A model generated the notes under the pieces. It was not told the DNA's origin. It searched no databases and saw only the letters and a list, made by a program, of their open reading frames with translations. The position numbers and the translations under genes were made by a program. Of a stretch of 64,000 nt of DNA, positions 8,701-17,369 are shown piece by piece. How positions within the stretch are numbered: the stretch's first letter is position 1; every line of letters begins with the position of its first letter. Origin of the DNA: Pacificimonas sp963710205 (GTDB taxonomy: Bacteria > Pseudomonadota > Alphaproteobacteria > Sphingomonadales > Sphingomonadaceae); assembly GCA_963710205.1 (NCBI GenBank), contig CAVPZG010000002.1, forward strand, positions 1 to 64,000, read 5' to 3'.

Positions 8701-11700
8701 ATGTCCGGCGAATGGCAGTTCTGGATCGACCGGGGCGGGACTTTCACCGACATCGTCGCGCGTTCGCCATCGGGGGCCCTGACAACCGCCAAATTGCTAT
8801 CGGATAATCCCGAGGCTTACGAGGACGCCGCCGTCGCGGGCATCCACCAGCTGACGGATACGCCGGAAGGCGCCGCCCTGCCGCCGCTCAGCCTGCGGAT
8901 GGGCACGACGGTTGCGACCAATGCACTGCTCGAACGGCGGGGCGAGCCGGTACTGCTCGTCATCACGCGCGGATTCGGCGACGCGCTGGCCATCGGCTAT
9001 CAGGAACGGCCTGACCTCTTTGCGCGCGAAATCGTGAAGCCCGCGCCGCTCTACGCCGACGTGCTGGAGGTGGATGAAAGAGTTGCGGCGGACGGCGAGA
9101 TTGTGCTCCCGCTCGACGAAGAAGCGGCGCGGGAGGGTCTGCGGGCCGCCTATCGCAATGGTCTTCGTGCCGCAGCCATCGTCACCATGCATGGCTACGC
9201 CTGGCCCGCGCATGAGAAACGCCTCGCGGAAATCGCGCATGACATCGGCTTCACGCAGATTTCCGTCAGCCACGAGGTCGGCGCGACCATCAAGCTGGTT
9301 GGTCGCGGCGATACGGCGGTCGTGGACGCCTATCTGTCCCCCATTCTCCGCAACTATATTGACAGGGTCGCCAGCGCGCTCGGGCCCGGAAACGGCGGCA
9401 GCGGCTCGCTGCTGTTCATGCAGTCGTCGGGGGGGCTGATCGAGGGCGGCAGGTTTCGCGGGCGCGATGCCATCCTGTCCGGTCCGGCGGGCGGTATCGT
9501 CGGCATGGTGCGGACCGGCGCCGCTGCCGGACATGAGCGACTGATCGGCTTCGACATGGGCGGCACGTCGACCGACGTGTCGCACTATGCCGGTCAGTAT
9601 GAGCGCGCCGGCGAAACGCGCGTGGCGGGCGCGCGCATTCGCGCGCCGATGCTGGCGATCCATACCGTCGCGGCGGGCGGCGGTTCGATCTGCCGCATGG
9701 CAGAGGGGCGTTTTCAGGTCGGGCCCGAATCGGCGGGCGCGGTGCCTGGCCCCGCCTGCTACCGGCGCGGCGGGCCGCTGACGGTGACGGACTGCAATCT
9801 GATCCTGGGCAAGCTGCAGCCGGACGAATTTCCCGCCGTCTTTGGACCCAATGGAGATCAGCCGCTCGACCCCGCCGCGTCCCGCGCCGCGCTGGAGCGG
9901 GCGATTTCGGGAAGCGGACTGTCGGCGGAGGCCGCTGCCGAGGGCTTTATCGCCATCGCCGTGCAGAACATGGCGAATGCCATCAAGCGCATTTCCGTCG
10001 CCAAGGGCCGCGACGTGACGGGCTATACGCTCGCCTGTTTCGGCGGCGCGGGCGGCGGCCATGCCTGCCTCGTTGCGGACGCGCTCGGCATGACCCGCGT
10101 CATGGTGCATCCGCTGGCGGGTGTTCTCAGCGCCTATGGCATGGGGCTTGCCGACAGGCGCTCGCTGCGTGAGGCGACGCTGGGCGTTCCGCTGACGGCC
10201 GGTATGGCGGAGATTCGGGCCGCGTCCGCCGCGCTCGCCAAAGCGGCTTTTGCCGAACTCGGCGATCTCGATGCTGCCGAAACGCGGCGCAGCATGTCGC
10301 GTGTCTTCCTGCGCTACGAGGGGACGGACAGCAGCATCGACGTGGAACTGACGGACGAGGCCGACATGCGCGCCCGCTTTGAGACCGCTCACCGCGCGCG
10401 CTTCGGCTTCGTCGGAGATGCGCCGCTCATTGCGGAACTGATCCGCGTCGAGGCGATCGCAGAGGCCGGGCAGGCGGTGGAGTCGATGACCGGCGCCCTG
10501 CCGAATGCGTCCGCCACGACATCCGCCCGCACTTACATGGCGGGCGCGGTGCATGAGACGCCGGTGCTGCCGCGTTCCGCCCTTTCGGGTGCGCAGCCCG
10601 GTCCGGCGCTCATCATCGATCCGGGCTCGACGACGGTTGTGGAGCCCGGCTGGTCGGCCGCGCGTGATGAATTCGGCAATCTGATCCTGACCAGGGAAAA
10701 TGACCATTTTCGCGCCCGCGGTGAGAAGGGACCGGACGGCGGCCACCCCGATCCGATCCGGCTTGAAATCTTCAACGGCCTGTTCATGGCCATTGCCGAG
10801 GAAATGGGCGCGGCCCTGCAGGCGAGCGCGTCGTCCGTCAACATCCGCGAACGGCTCGACTTCTCCTGTGCGATCTTTGGTCCGGATGGCGCGCTCGTCG
10901 CCAATGCGCCGCATATGCCGGTTCATCTTGGCAGCATGGGGGAAAGCGTCCGCACGGTCCTGACCCGCCGCGCCGGTCATATCCGGCCCGGCGACGTCTA
11001 TGCGCTGAATGCGCCCTATGACGGCGGTACGCACCTCCCCGACATCACGGTCATCATGCCGGTCTTTCTGGGGGACGGCGAGGACCCCTCCTACTGGGTC
11101 GCGGCGCGCGGACATCATGCGGATATCGGCGGCATCGCGCCGGGGTCCATGCCCGCCGACAGTCGCCATATCGGCGAGGAGGGCGTGATCTTCGACAATG
11201 TGCTGATCGCGCGTGGTGACCGGTTTCAGGACGAGGACGTCAGCGCCCTGCTCGCCTCGGGCCCGTACCCCGCCAGGCGCCCGGATCAGAACATCGCCGA
11301 TCTGAAGGCGCAGATCGCGGCCTGCGCGCGGGGTGCGGACGAACTGCGAAAGGCCGCCGCCAGTTTCGGACTTGAAACCGTTTCGGCCTATATGGGCCAT
11401 GTGCAGGACAATGCAGAGGCCGCCGTCAGGCGCCTGATCGCCCGCCTGTCCGATGGCCACATCCGTTACGAGATGGACAGCGGCGCGGTTGTCGAGGTCG
11501 CGGTGCGGGTGGACCGGGCGGCGCGGCGCCTGACGGTGGACTTCGCGGGGACCAGTCCGCAGCAGGACAGCAATTTCAACGCGCCGCTGCCGGTTGTCCG
11601 CGCCGCCGTCCTTTATGCGGTCCGCACGCTGGTGGACGAGGCGATCCCGATGAACGATGGCTGTCTCAGGCCCGTCGATATCCTCGTGCCTGATGGCTCC

Positions 11701-12282
11701 ATGCTCAGCCCGCGCCATCCTGCCGCCGTGGTTGCCGGCAATGTCGAGACGAGCCAGGTGATCTGCGACGCCCTGTTCGGTGCGCTCGGCGCAATGGCGG
11801 CCGCGCAGGGAACGATGAACAATTTCACCTTCGGCAACGCGCAGCTGCAATATTATGAGACGATCGCGGGCGGCAGCGGCGCGGGGCCGGACTTCGATGG
11901 CACCGACGCCGTCCAGACGCACATGACCAACAGCCGCCTGACCGATCCTGAAATCCTTGAGCAGCGCTTTCCCGTTCGGCTGGACAGCTTCGCCGTCAGG
12001 CGCGGATCGGGCGGCACGGGCGCGCACAGGGGCGGCGACGGCGTTGTGCGGCGCGTGCGGTTCCTTGAACCGATGCAGGCGAACATTCTCGCCAACCGGC
12101 GGCGCATCGCACCCTTCGGCCTTGCGGGCGGCAGCGAGGCGGCGGCGGGAAAGACCTATGTGGAGCGCGCGGATGGCCGTATTGAGGATCTGGGGGCGAC
12201 GGGGAGCGCGGACATGCGGGCGGGCGACGTCTTCGTCATCGAAACACCGGGGGGCGGGGGTTATGGCAAGGCCAAGCGCTGA
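8701..12282 (+). CDS. 5-oxoprolinase, fused HyuA-HyuB type
   Basis: 1193 residues, the length of the single-chain ATP-dependent 5-oxoprolinases (OPLAH type). Residues 1 to about 670 are the HyuA half: DRGGTFTDIVARSP phosphate-binding start, RMGTTVATNALLER, and IGYQERPDLFAREI followed by VLEVDERV, a block shared with eukaryotic OPLAH. GFDMGGTSTDVS and FGGAGGGHACLVADALGM are the later actin-like ATPase motifs. Residues from about 690 on are the HyuB half (LRLEIF-like start at RLEIFNGLFMAIAEEMG). The reaction is ATP-dependent opening of 5-oxo-L-proline (pyroglutamate) to glutamate. The neighbours DUF969, DUF979 and DUF2891 fit this substrate. A hydantoinase role is the main alternative. Confidence 0.9.
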   Translation: MSGEWQFWIDRGGTFTDIVARSPSGALTTAKLLSDNPEAYEDAAVAGIHQLTDTPEGAALPPLSLRMGTTVATNALLERRGEPVLLVITRGFGDALAIGYQERPDLFAREIVKPAPLYADVLEVDERVAADGEIVLPLDEEAAREGLRAAYRNGLRAAAIVTMHGYAWPAHEKRLAEIAHDIGFTQISVSHEVGATIKLVGRGDTAVVDAYLSPILRNYIDRVASALGPGNGGSGSLLFMQSSGGLIEGGRFRGRDAILSGPAGGIVGMVRTGAAAGHERLIGFDMGGTSTDVSHYAGQYERAGETRVAGARIRAPMLAIHTVAAGGGSICRMAEGRFQVGPESAGAVPGPACYRRGGPLTVTDCNLILGKLQPDEFPAVFGPNGDQPLDPAASRAALERAISGSGLSAEAAAEGFIAIAVQNMANAIKRISVAKGRDVTGYTLACFGGAGGGHACLVADALGMTRVMVHPLAGVLSAYGMGLADRRSLREATLGVPLTAGMAEIRAASAALAKAAFAELGDLDAAETRRSMSRVFLRYEGTDSSIDVELTDEADMRARFETAHRARFGFVGDAPLIAELIRVEAIAEAGQAVESMTGALPNASATTSARTYMAGAVHETPVLPRSALSGAQPGPALIIDPGSTTVVEPGWSAARDEFGNLILTRENDHFRARGEKGPDGGHPDPIRLEIFNGLFMAIAEEMGAALQASASSVNIRERLDFSCAIFGPDGALVANAPHMPVHLGSMGESVRTVLTRRAGHIRPGDVYALNAPYDGGTHLPDITVIMPVFLGDGEDPSYWVAARGHHADIGGIAPGSMPADSRHIGEEGVIFDNVLIARGDRFQDEDVSALLASGPYPARRPDQNIADLKAQIAACARGADELRKAAASFGLETVSAYMGHVQDNAEAAVRRLIARLSDGHIRYEMDSGAVVEVAVRVDRAARRLTVDFAGTSPQQDSNFNAPLPVVRAAVLYAVRTLVDEAIPMNDGCLRPVDILVPDGSMLSPRHPAAVVAGNVETSQVICDALFGALGAMAAAQGTMNNFTFGNAQLQYYETIAGGSGAGPDFDGTDAVQTHMTNSRLTDPEILEQRFPVRLDSFAVRRGSGGTGAHRGGDGVVRRVRFLEPMQANILANRRRIAPFGLAGGSEAAAGKTYVERADGRIEDLGATGSADMRAGDVFVIETPGGGGYGKAKR

Positions 12283-12314
12283 TTTTCCCGCACGGGTCGG
12301 GCGGGGCTAGGCCG

Positions 12315-12971
12315 ATGCTCGTTCTTTCCGGCATTCTCGTCATCGTCGTGGGCTTTCTGCTGCGTTTCAATCCGCTGCTGGTCGTCACCGTCTCCGCACT
12401 TGTGACCGGCCTGGCGGCGGGCCTTGGTCCCGTCGAGATCATTTCCGCGTTCGGGAAGGCGTTCAACGACGCACGCTACATCTCCATCATCTGGATCGTG
12501 CTGCCGGTCATCGGCGTTCTCGAACGGCATGGCCTGCAGGAGCGCGCGCGGATGCAGATCGAGCGGTTGAAGGGCGCGACCGCGGGACGGCTGCTGATCG
12601 CCTATCTCCTTTTCCGGCAGGTGGCGGCGGCCCTCGGCCTCACGTCGATTGCGGGTCATGCCCAGACCGTTCGGCCCCTCGTCGCGCCCATGGCCGAGGC
12701 CGCCGCCGACAAGCAGGCGGGCGGCGCTGACGCGGACCGCAGCGAGCGCGTCAAGGCAATGTCCGCAGCGACCGACAATATCGGGCTGTTCTTTGGCGAG
12801 GATATCTTCATCGCCATCGGCTCGATTCTGCTGATGGTCGGGTTCCTCGCGCAATATGACATCGTGCTGGAGCCGTTGCAGCTCAGCGTCTGGGCCATCC
12901 CGACCGCCATCGCGGCGTTTCTCATCCATGGCTATCGCCTCTGGCGCTTTGACAGGGGGATGGCGAAATGA
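12315..12971 (+). CDS. DUF969 membrane protein, candidate pyroglutamate transporter subunit
   Basis: 218 residues, strongly hydrophobic: membrane segments near residues 2-20 (LVLSGILVIVVGFLLRF), 24-42, 55-75, 165-190 and 195-212. The loop SIIWIVLPVIGVLERHGLQERAR is characteristic of DUF969. The ATG follows the 5-oxoprolinase stop by 32 bases and its end overlaps the DUF979 gene by 4 bp (ATGA), so the two DUF proteins are made together and probably form one complex. DUF969/DUF979 pairs are, from general knowledge of genome annotation, found beside pyroglutamyl-peptidase or 5-oxoprolinase genes, which suggests uptake of pyroglutamate. No biochemical proof is claimed. Confidence 0.82.
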   Translation: MLVLSGILVIVVGFLLRFNPLLVVTVSALVTGLAAGLGPVEIISAFGKAFNDARYISIIWIVLPVIGVLERHGLQERARMQIERLKGATAGRLLIAYLLFRQVAAALGLTSIAGHAQTVRPLVAPMAEAAADKQAGGADADRSERVKAMSAATDNIGLFFGEDIFIAIGSILLMVGFLAQYDIVLEPLQLSVWAIPTAIAAFLIHGYRLWRFDRGMAK

Positions 12972-13906
12972 TCACGCTCGGCTTTGTCTATACGGTGGCG
13001 GGCCTGACCTTCGCCGCCTTCGCCATTCTCAGCGCCTGTGACCGAACCAATCGCAAACGCTTTGGCAATGCGGCCTTCTGGGCATTGCTGGCGGTCAGCT
13101 TCCTGGCGGGCGACCTCTTGGGTGACCTCGGCAATGGCATTCTGGTGCTGACGCTGGTCGGCATTGCCGGGTTTGGCCTGCTCGGGCGCGGGGAAACGGC
13201 CACGACAACGCCCGAACAGCGGCGAGAGGAAGCCGCGCGGCGCGGCGCGCGGCTGTTCCTCCCCGCCCTCATCATCCCCGTCGTCGCACTGGGCGGCACG
13301 TTCCTGTTCAAGACGTTTCCGGATCTTGCCGAGGCCGGACAGGCGACCATCATCGCGCTTACGGTGGGCACGATCATCGCGCTCATCGTCTGCCATCTCT
13401 GGCTGCGTCCGCCGCCGCTCGCGCCCTTGCAGGAGGGCCGCAAGCTGATCGACGCGGTGGGCTGGGCCGCCGTGCTGCCGCAGATGCTGGCCAGCCTCGG
13501 TGCCGTCTTTGCGCTGGCGGGCGTCGGCGAGGTTGTGGGCGGCATCGCGGGCGGCGCGATCCCGGATGGCAGTATTCTTGGCGCGGTCGTCGCCTATGCC
13601 CTCGGCATGGCGCTGTTCACGATGATCATGGGCAATGCCTTTGCGGCATTTCCCGTCATGACGGCGGCGGTCGGTCTGCCCCTTCTGATCCTGGAATATG
13701 GGGGCGATGCCGCCGTCATCTGCGCGATCGGGATGCTGTCGGGCTTTTGCGGGACGCTGATGACCCCCATGGCGGCCAACTTCAATATCGTGCCCGCCGC
13801 GCTTCTTGAGCTGAAGGACCAGAATGGCGTCATCAAGGCGCAGGTCGGAACGGCGGTGCCGCTGCTGGCGGTCAATATCGTGCTGATGTGGTGGCTGGCG
13901 TTCTGA
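12968..13906 (+). CDS. DUF979 membrane protein, partner of DUF969
   Basis: 312 residues with about nine membrane segments, beginning with MITLGFVYTVAGLTFAAFAI and ending ANIVLMWWLAF-like (AVNIVLMWWLAF). The region TMIMGNAFAAFPVMTAAVGLP followed by GFCGTLMTPMAANFNIVPAALLEL resembles the substrate-binding loops of large secondary transporters such as the GntP/citrate-type families, which supports a permease role. The start overlaps DUF969 by ATGA. A short cytoplasmic loop rich in Arg and Glu (TTPEQRREEAARRGAR) lies near residue 80. Likely to form the transport unit with DUF969; substrate inferred only from the adjacent 5-oxoprolinase. Confidence 0.82.
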   Translation: MITLGFVYTVAGLTFAAFAILSACDRTNRKRFGNAAFWALLAVSFLAGDLLGDLGNGILVLTLVGIAGFGLLGRGETATTTPEQRREEAARRGARLFLPALIIPVVALGGTFLFKTFPDLAEAGQATIIALTVGTIIALIVCHLWLRPPPLAPLQEGRKLIDAVGWAAVLPQMLASLGAVFALAGVGEVVGGIAGGAIPDGSILGAVVAYALGMALFTMIMGNAFAAFPVMTAAVGLPLLILEYGGDAAVICAIGMLSGFCGTLMTPMAANFNIVPAALLELKDQNGVIKAQVGTAVPLLAVNIVLMWWLAF

Positions 13907-13971
13907 CGGTGACGCTGCGAATGATGCCCTCGCACCGGCCAAGTCCGGAATGACGGATTGAGAGGCAAGCC

Positions 13972-14955
13972 ATGACCAGACTTACCCCTGCGATCGCGGA
14001 CCGCTTCGCCCGACTGACCCTCGGTCATGTCACGCGCGAATTCCCGCACAAGCTGGACCATGTGCTGAACGGCCCTGATGACGCGCAGCGCCCGCGTGAC
14101 CTGCATCCGATCTTTCACGGCAGTTTCGACTGGCACAGCTGCGTGCATGGCTGGTGGCAGCTGTTCCGGCTTGCGAAGCTCCACCCTCAGGCGGACTTTG
14201 CCGCTGATGTCCAGATGCTTGCGGACGACATGTTCAGCGAAGGGAATATCGCCGCCGAACGTGCCTATCTTGAGCGTCCGAACGCCGCCGGGTTCGAGCG
14301 GCCCTATGGCTGGGCCTGGCTGCTCGCGTTGCATGGGCAGGCACCCGCACGCTACCGGGATCGGCTTGACGGGCTGGCGGGGGACTTCGCAGCCCTGTTC
14401 AGGGCCTTCCTGCCGCGCCTGACCTATCCCATCCGCACCGGCACGCATTTCAATACCGCCTTTGCCTGCATCCTCGCGCACGACTGGGCGCGCACCCATG
14501 ATTCCGACCTGCTCATGCTGATCGAACATCATGCGCGAAGCTGGTTCAGCGAGGACCGTGCGGCGCAGGCGTGGGAGCCGGGCGGCGATGATTTTCTGTC
14601 CGGCACGCTGACCGAGGCGCTGCTGATGGCGCGTGTGCTGCCGCCGGTTGAATTCACGCGCTGGTTCGACGCCTTTCTGCCGGAAATCGCCTATGGGACG
14701 CCGGCGACGCTGCTGACACCCGCAACCGTTTCCGACCGCACGGACGGCAAGATCGCGCATCTTGACGGCCTCAACCTCAGCCGCGCCTGGTGCTGGCGGC
14801 AAATCGGCAATGCCCTGCCCGCAGGACACGAGGTCAGGGCGCTGGCGGCGGCGCAGCACGAGCGGCATCTGGCGGCAGGCCTGCCGCATATCGCGGGCGA
14901 CTATGCCGGCGAACACTGGCTGGCGACATTCGCACTGCTCGCGCTGCAGGTCTGA
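13972..14955 (+). CDS. DUF2891 family protein
   Basis: 327 residues, soluble, no signal peptide. It opens with a helical region and the family block HPIFHGSFDWHSCVHGWWQL (about residues 44-63), rich in His, Trp and Cys and likely lining an active site; YGWAWLLALHG, FNTAFACILAHDW and EPGGDDFLSGTLTEALLMAR continue an alpha/alpha-barrel pattern like that of glycan- or amide-processing enzymes. GAGAGGCAAGCC precedes the ATG. It follows DUF979 by 65 bp on the same strand. The function of DUF2891 is unknown; its company suggests a role with pyroglutamate or pyroglutamyl compounds. Confidence 0.8.
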   Translation: MTRLTPAIADRFARLTLGHVTREFPHKLDHVLNGPDDAQRPRDLHPIFHGSFDWHSCVHGWWQLFRLAKLHPQADFAADVQMLADDMFSEGNIAAERAYLERPNAAGFERPYGWAWLLALHGQAPARYRDRLDGLAGDFAALFRAFLPRLTYPIRTGTHFNTAFACILAHDWARTHDSDLLMLIEHHARSWFSEDRAAQAWEPGGDDFLSGTLTEALLMARVLPPVEFTRWFDAFLPEIAYGTPATLLTPATVSDRTDGKIAHLDGLNLSRAWCWRQIGNALPAGHEVRALAAAQHERHLAAGLPHIAGDYAGEHWLATFALLALQV

Positions 14956-14964
14956 GGGGAGCGG

Positions 14965-16194
14965 TCAGGGCGCGTAGAGCGGCAGCCGGTCGAGCGCCGC
15001 GTCGATGCGCGCGACGGCGGCCTGATATTCGCTGCTTTCAAGGCGCCCATAGCGTGCCTCGAAGGCTGCTTCGCCCAGCCCTTCCGCAAATCCCAGCGCC
15101 GCCAGGGGCAGCAGATCGCCCGGCTTCGCCTCGGACAGCCGCTTCTGCATGCGGCTGGTTCGGGCCGGGTCCGCCAGTGCCTGGCCCAGCCGCGTACCCG
15201 CCCGGTCGGCAGCAAGGTCGACAAAGGAAAAACCGCTGCCGCCGGGCAGGCTGTCGTCCAGTTCCTTCCACTCGCCAATCGCGCTGGTCAGCCGCGCCTC
15301 GCCATTGGCGGCAAGCGCGGCGGATATGGAAAAATGCAGCGCAAGGTCCCGGCGCCCGGCAAGCGTCGCCGGAATCGGGGTCAGGCGGTCGCGCGGGATG
15401 GTGACGACGCTGCCGTCGACCCAGCGGATCGCCGACACTTTCCATATCGCCATGACCACGCCAAGCGTCCGCCCCTTCGCATCCCCGGCCGTGACGTTTC
15501 CGCCTGCGAAGGCGCGCGCGTAAATCGCTTCCAGTGTTGGCTCCGCGGCAAGTGGCCGTGCGCTGTTCATCAGGCTGGCATAGGTCGCTCGCGCGGCGCG
15601 CGCCGCCGTCCCATCACCGCCTCCGGCCAATCCCCGGAACGCGGACAAGAGCGCGGTCGGCACGTTGACCCGCGCCAGGGCCGCATCCTCCCTGATCGAC
15701 ATTTCCATCAACAGACTGGCTGCGGTTGGTGGCTGTTCGGGCTCATCCCAGATCTGGTCGATGACCAGGTCCATCAGGCCGCGCGATAGCCAGGGCGGCA
15801 GCGACAGGCTTCCCACACGCAGACTTATGTCCGGCGCCGTGCCCGGCGCGGATTCGCCCACCCGGGCCGTGACGTTCAGCCAGGTCTGTGCGGCCAGCTG
15901 CTTCGATGCGCGCAACTGGATATCGCTTTTGCCGATACGGCCCTCGGCCCGCAGGCCGCTGGTGCCATGGGCAAGGAGGCGCGGCGCGGCGGCAAGTTCG
16001 GTGCGGTCCACGGCCAGCGGAACCGCGCGATCCTGCCTCAGCGCCCAGAATCCCTTCAATGCGAGCGCCCGCGCGGCCGAAACGTCTCTGGCGGTAGGGG
16101 CAAGTGTCGGCGGCAGGGCAGGAGCGGACGACAGCAGCACCGCGCCCAGAAGAAGGCAGCCCGCGGCCAGACCCAGCAGGAACCGCAAGACCAT
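14965..16194 (-). CDS. Unknown membrane-anchored protein with a YfiM/VanZ-like motif
   Basis: 409 residues. An N-terminal hydrophobic segment (LRFLLGLAAGCLLLGAVLL) acts as a signal anchor; the rest should be periplasmic. Residues 35-260 are not recognised. Residues 285-335 carry a pattern of a conserved His (LALHFSISAALAA, His287), then GEWKELDD, GGSGFSFVDLAADRAG; the order H...KE..D...GFS..DL..D..G resembles the YfiM (DUF2279) and VanZ-type motif, though here it is followed by further soluble sequence. The gene ends 9 bases before folP begins reading on the same strand (folP is upstream), so it is probably the second gene of a folP operon. No function is assigned. Confidence 0.6.
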   Translation of the reverse strand: MVLRFLLGLAAGCLLLGAVLLSSAPALPPTLAPTARDVSAARALALKGFWALRQDRAVPLAVDRTELAAAPRLLAHGTSGLRAEGRIGKSDIQLRASKQLAAQTWLNVTARVGESAPGTAPDISLRVGSLSLPPWLSRGLMDLVIDQIWDEPEQPPTAASLLMEMSIREDAALARVNVPTALLSAFRGLAGGGDGTAARAARATYASLMNSARPLAAEPTLEAIYARAFAGGNVTAGDAKGRTLGVVMAIWKVSAIRWVDGSVVTIPRDRLTPIPATLAGRRDLALHFSISAALAANGEARLTSAIGEWKELDDSLPGGSGFSFVDLAADRAGTRLGQALADPARTSRMQKRLSEAKPGDLLPLAALGFAEGLGEAAFEARYGRLESSEYQAAVARIDAALDRLPLYAP

Positions 16195-16203
16195 GACCTG
16201 CGC

Positions 16204-17271
16204 TCAGACGCGCGGGCTGAGTGCGGCGTCGCGCCCGCCGCGCCACACGCGGACGGCCTGTACGCTTTCCGCGACATCGTGCACACGCAGCAGCTGCACG
16301 CCCTGCGCCAGGCCCGCCGAAAGCACGGCCAGCGATCCACCGAGCCTTTGCCCGACCTCCGCCTCTCCCGACAGGGCGCCGATGAAGCGCTTGCGACTGG
16401 CCCCCAGCAGCACGGGAACGCCCAGCCCGTGAAACAGTGCGAGGCCGTTCAGGATTTCGAGATTGTGGCGCACGGACTTGCCGAATCCGATGCCGGGATC
16501 GGCGATGATCTTGCCGCGGTCTATTCCGGCGGCCTCCGCGGCGGCGATGCGCGCGGCCAGCCAGTCAAATATGTCCAGCAGCACATGGTCGTAATGCGGC
16601 GCGTCCTGCATCGTCTGCGGGTCGCCCTGCGCGTGCATGATGATCACGGGTGCGCCAGCGGCGGCGGCGACCCCCATGCTGGTTTCGTCATGTGTCAGGC
16701 CGCTGACATCGTTGATGACCTGCGCTCCGGCGGCCAGCGCGGCCCGCATGACCGCGCCCTTGCGCGAGTCGATGGAGACGAGCGTACCTGACACCTTCAG
16801 TTTCTCGATCACGGGGACCACGCGCTCGATCTCGTCCTGCTCCCAGACTGTCTCCGCGCCGGGGCGGGTCGATTCTCCGCCGACATCGACCAGGGCCGCG
16901 CCCGCTGCGGCCATGTCATATCCCGCTTCGGCCGCCGCCACGGCGTCAGCATGTTTGCCGCCATCAGAAAAACTGTCGGGAGTCATGTTGAGGATGCCCA
17001 TGATCTGCGGCTCGTCGAAGCGCAGAACGCGCCCCTCAAGCTGCAGCGCGGGGCGCTGGCCGGTCAGGCGCTGCCAGACGGATGCCGCCTGCGGATGTTC
17101 GCCCAGAAAATGGTCGATGTCTGAAACGGCGATCAGCCGCGCGGGGGCGCCGCGGGACAGGATTTCAACTGCGCTGAACCACAACATGCCGCCTGCCAGG
17201 CGGGCGACCTGCCCGTCAAAGCCGAAGGGCGCGTCCACGAATCCGGTCGGGCGAAGGTAGAGGTCGGTCAT
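16204..17271 (-). CDS. folP: Dihydropteroate synthase
   Basis: 355 residues. It joins p-aminobenzoate to dihydropterin pyrophosphate in folate synthesis and is the sulfonamide target. Motifs are IMGILNMTPDSFSDGG near residue 112 (pterin site), DVGGESTRPGA near 150, ISIDSRKG-like VSIDSRKG near 187, NDVSGL, and GIGFGKSVRHN. The N-terminal 90 residues before the TIM barrel are an extension that is usual in alphaproteobacterial FolP but absent from the roughly 280-residue E. coli enzyme. It is divergent from the SDR gene with 98 bp between them. Confidence 0.94.
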   Translation of the reverse strand: MTDLYLRPTGFVDAPFGFDGQVARLAGGMLWFSAVEILSRGAPARLIAVSDIDHFLGEHPQAASVWQRLTGQRPALQLEGRVLRFDEPQIMGILNMTPDSFSDGGKHADAVAAAEAGYDMAAAGAALVDVGGESTRPGAETVWEQDEIERVVPVIEKLKVSGTLVSIDSRKGAVMRAALAAGAQVINDVSGLTHDETSMGVAAAAGAPVIIMHAQGDPQTMQDAPHYDHVLLDIFDWLAARIAAAEAAGIDRGKIIADPGIGFGKSVRHNLEILNGLALFHGLGVPVLLGASRKRFIGALSGEAEVGQRLGGSLAVLSAGLAQGVQLLRVHDVAESVQAVRVWRGGRDAALSPRV

Positions 17272-17369
17272 CGGTCACCCTCTACACATGATGACACGCC
17301 AGTTTCAGCCTCATTTTCTTCACCCATAGCCATTGCATGAAAAGACCTTGATGCCGAAACAGCATCTGC

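Noticed and set aside
8797..12027. Antisense open frame of over 1000 codons opposite the 5-oxoprolinase
   Set aside because: Long antisense frames are common in GC-rich DNA; the product is Arg/His-rich and has no family features, while the plus-strand gene has clear motifs.
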